Virus record (IMG/VR): IMGVR_UViG_3300010157_000214
Coordinates: 1 to 26,180 of that record
Length of the DNA stretch: 26,180 nt
Strand: one strand, 5' to 3'
Origin: a virus
A program made the translations under genes and the position numbers. Below the pieces are notes generated by a model, which was not told the DNA's origin, did not search any database, and worked only from the letters and a program-made list of their open reading frames with translations. Below, in pieces: positions 1 to 5,064 of this stretch; within the stretch, counting starts at the first letter, position 1, and the number at the start of each line of letters is the position of its first letter.

Positions 1-1
1 A

Positions 2-217
2 ACTAGAATTGGCAATAATTCTAGAATGGTAGTTACTGGAGATTTAAACCAAGCCGACCGTCCTAGTGAAAACGGTCTCCTAGAGTTTTGCAGTTTGTTC
101 GGAGGAGGAGGTGATTCGCGAATGATTGCAATGGCAAGATTTGAAACTCGAGACATTGAAAGACATCCTGTTGTTAAGGAAGTATTAAAAATCTATAAGG
201 AAGATACAGACGACTGA
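2..217 (+). CDS. phoH: PhoH-like protein, C-terminal part (cut by window edge)
   Basis: This is the end of an ATPase of the PhoH family, a P-loop NTPase carried by many marine phages whose role in infection is not settled. The frame is open from base 2 and ends with TGA at 215-217. The translated end contains TRIGxNSRMVVTGDLNQAD, the Walker B/sensor region of the PhoH core, then GLLEF, and closes with RFETRDIERHPVVKEVL, matching the conserved PhoH tail 'F...D(I/V)ERHP(I/V)V.EVL'. The Walker A part lies outside the window. It is one of only two plus-strand genes here and converges on the clamp-loader gene. The short Gly run (GGGGDS) is slightly unusual for the family. The assignment rests on motif recognition. 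Confidence 0.88.
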   Translation, partial: TRIGNNSRMVVTGDLNQADRPSENGLLEFCSLFGGGGDSRMIAMARFETRDIERHPVVKEVLKIYKEDTDD

Positions 218-238
218 TACCTAAATTAAACAAACGAC

Positions 239-277
239 AAACCGCACAGTATTCGACCTGCATCGACTGTGCGGTTT
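239..277. terminator. Bidirectional hairpin terminator between convergent genes
   Basis: A perfect 12-bp inverted repeat (aaaccgcacagt at 239-250, actgtgcggttt at 266-277) encloses a 15-nt loop. It lies exactly between the phoH stop (217) and the clamp-loader stop (283). The A3/T3 ends of the stem give a short U run in either direction, so it can serve both convergent transcripts. The U-tracts are weak, so efficiency is uncertain. Confidence 0.85.
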
Positions 278-282
278 ATCTA

Positions 283-1200
283 TTATAAGCGAGCTAATTT
301 TATAAGAGTAGCTGCAAGGTTGATTTCAGGATCAGCAATAATTGTATGATCGCATAGCCCTTGTTTAATAATAAACAATGCTTTATCTTTCTGTTCTTCG
401 GTTTGACCAAACAAATCTAAGTTGTTATACATCCATGTATAAATGTCTGCCATTTCTTCTGGCCTAGCACGACCACATAGTAATGTACGGGCTTCTCTAA
501 TCTTGCCCTTTTTAAACAAATCGACCATATCAATTTTGTAATCACTTACTCCTTCTTCACCTGCGGTCGGAGTTTGCAATTTCCCATTGTTGACATTTTG
601 TTGTATTAGATTAATACATTTTCGTAAATCTGGATATGCAATTTTAACATAGGTATCCAATGTATCTAAATCAAATTCTACATTCTCCTCGACGAGAATA
701 GTAGCCACGCGAGCAGTATACTCAGTGATATCAGTGCGTTCAATATGAAAGCCTTGGCACCTACTGTGGAGAGCAGGAATAATCCTATTAGGATAATTGC
801 AAGTAAGAATAAATCTACTATGATTGCTGTAGGTTTCCATAACTCCACGAAGGATGGCCTGAGCATTAGGAGTGAGATAATCTGCTTCATCAAGTAATAC
901 TACCTTAAATGGTCCAAAAGGAATCATCTGCACAAAGTTGATAATTTTATCTCGTACAGTTTCTACGTTATTATCGCGACTTGCGTTGATTTCAAGTATA
1001 TCAAACTCTTCAATATTGAGTTCATTACACAATACTTTGGCTAATGTTGTTTTACCAATACCAGCGACACCACTTAGCAATAAGTGTGGAATACTTCCAT
1101 CTTTAATCCAAGAATGCACTTGTCTACGTTGTGCCTCATCTCTGAATACATAGTCACTGGCCTTCTTTGGCCGATATTTTTCAGTCCACATTTCAATCAT
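283..1200 (-). CDS. Sliding-clamp loader large subunit (T4 gp44-like AAA+ ATPase)
   Basis: This 305-residue AAA+ ATPase would load the phage sliding clamp onto primer-template DNA. Visible motifs are the KYRP opening typical of RFC/gp44 proteins (residues 8-11), Walker A GVAGIGKTT (44-52), Walker B VLLDEAD (101-107), sensor 1 around TCN (133-135), and the arginine-finger motif SRC (146-148). The length matches T4 gp44 (about 319). The ATG at 1200 is preceded by GAGG with a 7-nt spacing and overlaps the stop of the upstream 83-residue gene (ATGA), so the two are translationally coupled. A gp62-like small subunit is not seen in the window. Family assignment is firm; clamp-loader rather than host RFC/DnaX-like function follows from the phage context. 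Confidence 0.93.
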   Translation of the reverse strand: MIEMWTEKYRPKKASDYVFRDEAQRRQVHSWIKDGSIPHLLLSGVAGIGKTTLAKVLCNELNIEEFDILEINASRDNNVETVRDKIINFVQMIPFGPFKVVLLDEADYLTPNAQAILRGVMETYSNHSRFILTCNYPNRIIPALHSRCQGFHIERTDITEYTARVATILVEENVEFDLDTLDTYVKIAYPDLRKCINLIQQNVNNGKLQTPTAGEEGVSDYKIDMVDLFKKGKIREARTLLCGRARPEEMADIYTWMYNNLDLFGQTEEQKDKALFIIKQGLCDHTIIADPEINLAATLIKLARL

Positions 1201-1448
1201 ACAATTTCCTCAACAATTCCTAACACTTCTGCAACAATTAGCAGTGTGCCTGCTTCAGGGAACCCTACCATAATCAATGATGCGCCTGCGCCAATCCGCA
1301 GTACACTCTTTACAAGGCTAACATAAAAATGTCCCTTGCTTGTGTCTTTTGGTTGAATATCAATCATAGGTTTCCTGTGTGGGCAGCGCCCTTGGTTATA
1401 ATCGCAGTCAGGACGAATTAGTCCACTACACGTTTTACACTTATCCAC
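1197..1448 (-). CDS. Small protein with Cys cluster and hydrophobic C-terminus
   Basis: An 83-residue protein that I do not assign to a function. I chose a GTG start at 1448 because GGAG lies 7 nt upstream and GTGGATAA overlaps the stop of the preceding gene. The frame stays open to 1586, but that extension would overlap the neighbouring gene by 146 nt. The N-terminus holds CKTC...C...CPHR (residues 4-25), a possible zinc-binding knuckle. The C-terminal half, from about residue 48, is rich in Gly, Leu, Ile and Val and could be a membrane segment. It sits directly upstream of the clamp loader with an ATGA overlap. Confidence 0.75.
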   Translation of the reverse strand: MDKCKTCSGLIRPDCDYNQGRCPHRKPMIDIQPKDTSKGHFYVSLVKSVLRIGAGASLIMVGFPEAGTLLIVAEVLGIVEEIV

Positions 1449-1740
1449 GGAGACTCTCCATAGTAATAATCTTTGCCAAACTGCGTCCAAGGTCATCGTC
1501 GTGGCTGACAATGTGTAGTTGATTTTGACTACGATCCTTTTGACGATCATAAACACGAGTCTCAACAATAGTCCCACCGTTAGCACGATAGATACTTAGA
1601 CGCATGGGTTCTGTGCTAAGTGTTTCGCCATCTGTAGATATAGCAAGTCCTCTGTGTTTTGAGCTCATATTCATTATTTGGTTGGACTCATTGAGGTCAT
1701 TATTAATCCAATTGCGTAGACGTCTTTTTAACCAGTTCAT
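1441..1740 (-). CDS. Conserved-looking phage protein, unknown function (99 aa)
   Basis: A 99-residue soluble protein without a motif I recognise. The N-terminus is basic (NWLKRRLRNW), and the middle reads as a beta-rich segment (LAISTDGETLSTEPMRLSIY, then GGTIVETRVYD). Its ATG overlaps the stop of the upstream nucleotidyltransferase (ATGA at 1737-1740), and its end overlaps the start of the 83-residue gene, so it belongs to the clamp-loader transcription unit. Position and overlaps support a real gene; function is unknown. Confidence 0.72.
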   Translation of the reverse strand: MNWLKRRLRNWINNDLNESNQIMNMSSKHRGLAISTDGETLSTEPMRLSIYRANGGTIVETRVYDRQKDRSQNQLHIVSHDDDLGRSLAKIITMESLRG

Positions 1741-2201
1741 TTCTTTTTTCCTTCTGCTTCTGCTACACGTTTGCGTAGGCTGCTACTACTAAAGGAATGA
1801 TCTCGTCCATTATAAACAATTTCAATTCCACGTTTAAGACAAATGTCCTTACCAGTGAAGTCTTTGTCTTTATACTCTACACCTAATATTCTAACATCAA
1901 CAGGCAAAATAAGCAAGAGGTCTTCCAGGTCTTTTTCTGTCTGATATACAACTACTTCATCCACATTACGATTTGTACTAACCTGTATCTGTCGTTCTAC
2001 AATAGTTTGGATTGGTGGATTCTTACTGTCCGGGCGATCAATGGTTGGATCAGTTTGTAATGCAGCAATCAAATAATCACAATGATTCTTTGCTTCTGCT
2101 AACATAGCAATATGGCCAGCATGAAAAAGGTCCCATGCACTAAAAACAATACCAATTTTTTTATTTTGAGATTTAAGATCTTTGAGTTTGTTAAATATCA
2201 T
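1737..2201 (-). CDS. Cytidylyltransferase-like nucleotidyltransferase
   Basis: A 154-residue Rossmann-type nucleotidyltransferase of the cytidylyltransferase family, which transfers a nucleotide onto a phosphorylated small molecule (for example glycerol-3-phosphate, phosphopantetheine or heptose-phosphate in various family members). The nucleotide-binding HxGH signature is present (FHAGH, about residues 26-30), preceded by the usual first beta strand GIVFSAWD. The C-terminal SSSSLRKR corresponds to the family's ISST.lR motif. The substrate cannot be told from sequence. The gene overlaps the endonuclease upstream by 11 nt and the 99-residue gene downstream by 4 nt. An AAAGGA lies about 11 nt before the ATG. 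Confidence 0.85.
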   Translation of the reverse strand: MIFNKLKDLKSQNKKIGIVFSAWDLFHAGHIAMLAEAKNHCDYLIAALQTDPTIDRPDSKNPPIQTIVERQIQVSTNRNVDEVVVYQTEKDLEDLLLILPVDVRILGVEYKDKDFTGKDICLKRGIEIVYNGRDHSFSSSSLRKRVAEAEGKKK

Positions 2202-2913
2202 CTGTATATAATTCCTTTGAAAAGCATTCGTGTTTTCCTCCTATTTTTAAACTGGAAGGTATGTATGATACATGTTTATATTTTTTAAGTACATATTGTT
2301 CTTTTAAAAAACAGTTGTATAATGTATCTTCATTGATCCAACATATTTTTCCATTATTTTTTTCTATAAATTTATAAAATCTATTTTTCATTGAAACAGT
2401 AATTCCTATTTTATAAAATTTAGAACCATCTGCATCATGTAATTCTATAAAATACAAATATCCATTCTTTAACTTGAGTTCAGGATTTCTATTAAAAATT
2501 GTTTCGCAATACTTTCCGGGACCACCACTTGCAGTACATAGTTTACAGCCTGATCCGTTTTTATGCAACTCGGGTTTTTGCCAAAATTCTCCATGCACGG
2601 GGCATATTATTCTCATTTTTATGCTATTTCTTATGTATGTAGTTTCGTCGTATGAATAGTACCCATTATGTTTTTCTTGAAATAACAAAATTATATCAGT
2701 CCATTTACATGATCTTTTAAACGACTTGCATTGCGGGCATCCGTGTCCATAAACATGATCACCGGGAGTTTGCCAGAATTCTCCATGTTCTTTGCATGTG
2801 ATAGATAACTTTGTTAATGCATCAATATATACAGCATTTTCATATGTATAAAATTTTTTATGTATATTTTCTGCTTTTACTATAAATTCTGATAAAGTTG
2901 CTTTTTTGCTCAT
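2191..2913 (-). CDS. Putative GIY-YIG homing endonuclease with duplicated zinc repeats
   Basis: A 240-residue protein. The first half has two copies of a roughly 64-residue unit, each ending in a Cys/His cluster: C40, H43, C59, C62 and C104, H107, C123, C126, both around the text HGEFWQ.P..H..G.GC..C. These look like zinc-binding DNA-contact modules. The second half has GYLYFIEL (151-158), FYKIGIT (167-173), R178 and a later Glu in KEQYVLKKY. This matches GIY-YIG nucleases of the T5orf172/MUG113 kind. It has its own late promoter, and its 3' end runs 11 nt into the nucleotidyltransferase gene, typical of a free-standing phage homing endonuclease. Activity is inferred. Confidence 0.75.
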   Translation of the reverse strand: MSKKATLSEFIVKAENIHKKFYTYENAVYIDALTKLSITCKEHGEFWQTPGDHVYGHGCPQCKSFKRSCKWTDIILLFQEKHNGYYSYDETTYIRNSIKMRIICPVHGEFWQKPELHKNGSGCKLCTASGGPGKYCETIFNRNPELKLKNGYLYFIELHDADGSKFYKIGITVSMKNRFYKFIEKNNGKICWINEDTLYNCFLKEQYVLKKYKHVSYIPSSLKIGGKHECFSKELYTDDI

Positions 2914-2931
2914 AATAGTATCCTAAAATAC

Positions 2932-2939
2932 TATTTATA
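2932..2939 (-). promoter_or_regulatory. T4-type late promoter TATAAATA
   Basis: An exact TATAAATA on the minus strand, centred about 22 nt upstream of the endonuclease ATG at 2913. T4-like phages use this element with a phage sigma factor (gp55 type) and no -35 box. An AGGA lies between it and the ATG. Confidence 0.75.
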
Positions 2940-2967
2940 CTCAGACATGTAATATCTCAAAAGTTAA

Positions 2968-3183
2968 TCATTTCCAGTCGTCGTCCTCTCTATAGGTCAT
3001 GTATGGTAAAATATCGTTGTCAAATATTTGTGCCATGCTATTCCACAATGCTTTACGTTGCAGTTCAGTCATGCCTGATGACATTGGAAAATCATAACCA
3101 CCAGGATCAGATTCTTTAGTTAGTCCATAATCGTGCCTATAAGTCATGCACATACTTGTGATAATTTGTTCGCGTGTTTTCAT
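2968..3183 (-). CDS. Small phage protein, unknown function (71 aa)
   Basis: A 71-residue soluble protein. It has a conserved-looking core (MCMTYRHDYGL, then SSGMTELQRKALWNSMAQIF) and an acidic end (YREDDDWK). I do not know its function. The ATG at 3183 has no Shine-Dalgarno sequence. A consensus sigma70 promoter ends only 5 nt before it, so the mRNA may be leaderless. It stands alone between that promoter and the late promoter of the downstream endonuclease. Confidence 0.75.
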   Translation of the reverse strand: MKTREQIITSMCMTYRHDYGLTKESDPGGYDFPMSSGMTELQRKALWNSMAQIFDNDILPYMTYREDDDWK

Positions 3184-3188
3184 ACTTT

Positions 3189-3217
3189 ATTATAGTCGTA
3201 AAAAACGGGCCTGTCAA
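3189..3217 (-). promoter_or_regulatory. Consensus sigma70 promoter (TTGACA-17-TATAAT)
   Basis: On the minus strand TTGACA (3212-3217) and TATAAT (3189-3194) are separated by exactly 17 bp, a perfect match to the bacterial housekeeping consensus. The -10 box ends 5 nt before the ATG at 3183, so initiation would fall at or next to the start codon. Host RNA polymerase should read this promoter early in infection. Confidence 0.9.
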
Positions 3218-3222
3218 GACCC
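3200..3222 (-). terminator. Intrinsic terminator whose loop is the -35 box
   Basis: Minus-strand text GGGTC-TTGACA-GGCCC-G-TTTTTT forms a 5-bp stem (with one G.U pair) and a 6-nt loop, followed by six Ts. Four As before the stem can extend the pairing. It lies 18 nt after the co-chaperonin stop (3241) and shares its loop with the -35 element of the promoter for the 71-residue gene. It would end the upstream transcript while a new one starts. Confidence 0.7.
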
Positions 3223-3240
3223 TTTTATTAAAGTGGCAAA

Positions 3241-3621
3241 TTAGATTCCAGGAATGTTAAAATTAACATTTGATCCTGCACCAATTGCTGCATTTCTCAT
3301 TGCACCTTCTGGTTTGTCATCTGCACTCATTAGTACGGATTTGAGTTCCACCATACGCAGTTCGAGAATAGAATCATCTTCCATTTCGAGTTCAATAGTT
3401 CGTGTCCAGCGACCGTGTTCAATTAAGATCCACTCACCTACCTTGATATCTAGTTGATCTGGTCCGATTGCCCATACCTTGCCCCAGCGTGGATGTATGC
3501 CTTCGGATTTTCCATTTGCACTGGTTAATAGAATACCGCCTTTGCTGGTTTCCATTCCAAATTCCATATCTGAAATTAGTACATTATCCTTAATTGGAAT
3601 AATTTTACCTTTAACTTTCAT
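3241..3621 (-). CDS. GroES/gp31-like co-chaperonin
   Basis: A 126-residue homologue of phage co-chaperonins, which cap the host GroEL chamber and assist folding of phage proteins such as the capsid protein. The GroES fold is suggested by IPIKDNVLISDMEF at the N-terminus, a putative mobile loop METSKGGILL, the core IHPRWGKVWAIGP, and VGEWILIEHGRWTR. The C-terminal 25 or so residues, rich in Ala, Gly and Asn, look like a flexible tail. It overlaps the 92-residue gene upstream by 11 nt and is followed by an intrinsic terminator. Family call is strong from the pattern; the GroEL partner is inferred. Confidence 0.85.
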   Translation of the reverse strand: MKVKGKIIPIKDNVLISDMEFGMETSKGGILLTSANGKSEGIHPRWGKVWAIGPDQLDIKVGEWILIEHGRWTRTIELEMEDDSILELRMVELKSVLMSADDKPEGAMRNAAIGAGSNVNFNIPGI

Positions 3622-3889
3622 CAGATGCCTTTACTTTTTTAACAGTATTGTCTACTGGAGCAACTTTTTGTTCAACTGGTCTATGAGCCTCGGAAAAAGC
3701 TTTTGGATTATTTTCATAATATTCTGCCATAACATCTTCACGCTTTTTAATAATCTTTCCACCAGCGCCTAACAGGTCTCCTCTTGCGTTTACTTTGGCA
3801 TTACCAATAGCCGGCATCATTTCATGTTGCCCTATTAGTTTATCCATATCAACTACTTTACCTTGCATAGATCTGTGCATATTTCCCAT
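3611..3889 (-). CDS. Conserved-looking phage protein, unknown function (92 aa)
   Basis: A 92-residue hydrophilic protein. Its central section reads NAKVNARGDLLGAGGKIIKK followed by REDVMAEYYENNPKAF; the tail is rich in Lys and Ser and probably disordered. I have no function for it. An AAGGA lies 8-9 nt before the ATG at 3889. It overlaps the co-chaperonin start by 11 nt, so the two are probably co-translated. That pairing suggests a helper or virion-assembly role, but this is only inference. Confidence 0.75.
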   Translation of the reverse strand: MGNMHRSMQGKVVDMDKLIGQHEMMPAIGNAKVNARGDLLGAGGKIIKKREDVMAEYYENNPKAFSEAHRPVEQKVAPVDNTVKKVKASDES

Positions 3890-3900
3890 ATTTAATTTCC

Positions 3901-4416
3901 TTATTTTAAGAATTCTTTAATGTCGAGGTCGTATTTTATACTATCTATTTTGTGTATACCTATTAGATATAAACAATAACTAGCCACGCTGCTACCTCTA
4001 CCAACACCCCAAACTATACCATGTTCTCGCATAGTATCTACCAAGTATTTAAGATAATACAATAGGTCCAGCATGCCATGCTGAATAAACAGTTCTAATT
4101 CTAAACTTACTCTATCTCTTTGTTCGTCAGTTTTGCACATTCCGTAAATTTGTTGTATCAAATCTGGACAGTAGTTGTCGGGCATAAACCAATTAGATTG
4201 ATTAGTTTTATCAAATTGTTCAACACTTATTTCAGGTGGGATATATGTATCTAACGATTCAAAATTATCTCGATTGATATTTTTGGAATTATTGAATTGC
4301 TCTACAGTTGCAGTGTCTAGATAGATATTTTTGAAATGTTTAATCTTACCTGTATAGATGCTATTAAACATCTCTTCGGAAGATAAAAATACAGCACCAA
4401 ATTTGTCAATTCTCAT
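3901..4416 (-). CDS. DnaE-like fragment protein (DNA polymerase III alpha region, non-catalytic)
   Basis: A 171-residue protein whose C-terminal third resembles the start of the palm region of bacterial DNA polymerase III alpha. The text GIVWGVGRGSSVASYCLYLI and then DSIKYDLDIKEFL parallels the DnaE stretch 'GPGRGS..GS...Y.L.I...DP..f.L.FERFL'. The protein stops just where DnaE continues into PDFDVDF, which carries two catalytic aspartates, so polymerase activity is not expected. The middle (CKTDEQRDRVSLELELFIQH) is also DnaE-like in style. The ATG at 4416 has no Shine-Dalgarno sequence, but a sigma70-type promoter ends 6 nt upstream. Role unknown; it could bind template or compete with host replicase. 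Confidence 0.7.
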   Translation of the reverse strand: MRIDKFGAVFLSSEEMFNSIYTGKIKHFKNIYLDTATVEQFNNSKNINRDNFESLDTYIPPEISVEQFDKTNQSNWFMPDNYCPDLIQQIYGMCKTDEQRDRVSLELELFIQHGMLDLLYYLKYLVDTMREHGIVWGVGRGSSVASYCLYLIGIHKIDSIKYDLDIKEFLK

Positions 4417-4422
4417 TGTGTT

Positions 4423-4451
4423 AGTTTACACAACTTTTAAGATGTTGTCAA
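4423..4451 (-). promoter_or_regulatory. Sigma70-type promoter with upstream stop codon in the -35 box
   Basis: TTGACA (4446-4451), a 17-bp spacer and TAAACT (4423-4428) lie on the minus strand, 6 nt before the ATG at 4416. The TGA of the upstream 81-residue gene (4448-4450) is inside TTGACA. The -10 box matches 4 of 6 consensus bases, the -35 box all 6. Confidence 0.7.
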
Positions 4452-4693
4452 CGATCTATATTAATAAAGCTATCTAAATCTTGATTTCTATTTTGCATTA
4501 ATTTTTTACTAGCATTCTGTTGTCTAGTAATCTGCTCAAGTTTGTAAGATTCTAATATTACGGAAATTTGCTGCATAACTCCTCCCTGCCCAAAGCGAGA
4601 AGCTAAGAAATATTTTTGCATTAATTCGGTTATTTTATTATCTACATCTTCATCTTTTAATGTAGACAAGTCGGGTAATAATGGGTTGAACAT
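4448..4693 (-). CDS. Small phage protein, unknown function (81 aa)
   Basis: An 81-residue, mostly helical, Gln- and Asn-rich protein. It opens with MFNPLLPDLSTLKDED and then has KITELMQKYFLASRFGQGG. It reads as a conserved phage family, but I cannot name it. It begins one base after the stop of the neighbouring structural gene (4695), so it is probably expressed late with that gene. Its TGA stop is embedded in the -35 box of the promoter for the DnaE-like gene. Confidence 0.75.
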   Translation of the reverse strand: MFNPLLPDLSTLKDEDVDNKITELMQKYFLASRFGQGGVMQQISVILESYKLEQITRQQNASKKLMQNRNQDLDSFINIDR

Positions 4694-4694
4694 A

Positions 4695-5024
4695 TTATGG
4701 AAGAGTTACTACAGTTCCAGTCATTGTATACCATGTACCACTACTAATATATACTGGTTTAAAATAGCCATTAGTTAAAAATACCATAGTACCGTTATCT
4801 ACTGTTCCAAGATTATAAAGTTCGCTAGGTGTATAATTATTCAATATAACATTAGCTGGGTTGTTTACAGCAAGTTGTAAATTGGATATCTCTTGAGCAG
4901 CTATTTCAAAAGATGATTGTATCTTAGAAAAGTTTGTTCTAAACCCTTGACTATCATTATCTGCACCCGGAACAGGGTAACTAACGTTGATTGCGCTGCT
5001 ATAATTTGTGATTGTACTTGCCAT
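4695..5024 (-). CDS. Probable small virion structural protein
   Basis: A 109-residue protein. The N-terminus has NVSYPVPGADNDSQGFRTNF followed by EIAAQEISNLQ. This 'PVPG.DNDSQGFR.NF..I' pattern is one I associate with T4-like marine phage structural proteins of the baseplate or tail-fibre attachment type. The C-terminal half is beta-rich. I chose the ATG at 5024, which has GGAA a few bases upstream, over an in-frame TTG at 5036. A late promoter lies about 22 nt before the start, and the tail fibre gene is directly upstream. The virion role is an inference from motif and position. Confidence 0.72.
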   Translation of the reverse strand: MASTITNYSSAINVSYPVPGADNDSQGFRTNFSKIQSSFEIAAQEISNLQLAVNNPANVILNNYTPSELYNLGTVDNGTMVFLTNGYFKPVYISSGTWYTMTGTVVTLP

Positions 5025-5046
5025 TTCTAATTCCAATTGTTTTTAT

Positions 5047-5054
5047 TATTTATA
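5047..5054 (-). promoter_or_regulatory. T4-type late promoter TATAAATA
   Basis: An exact TATAAATA on the minus strand, ending 22 nt before the ATG of the small structural gene at 5024 and lying in the short gap after the tail fibre gene. It fits late expression of the virion module. Confidence 0.75.
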
Positions 5055-5064
5055 GAGCTAGTTA

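Noticed and set aside
1449-1586. Upstream extension of the 83-residue gene
   Set aside because: It would overlap the 99-residue gene by 146 nt, while the GTG at 1448 has a good ribosome site and normal coupling.
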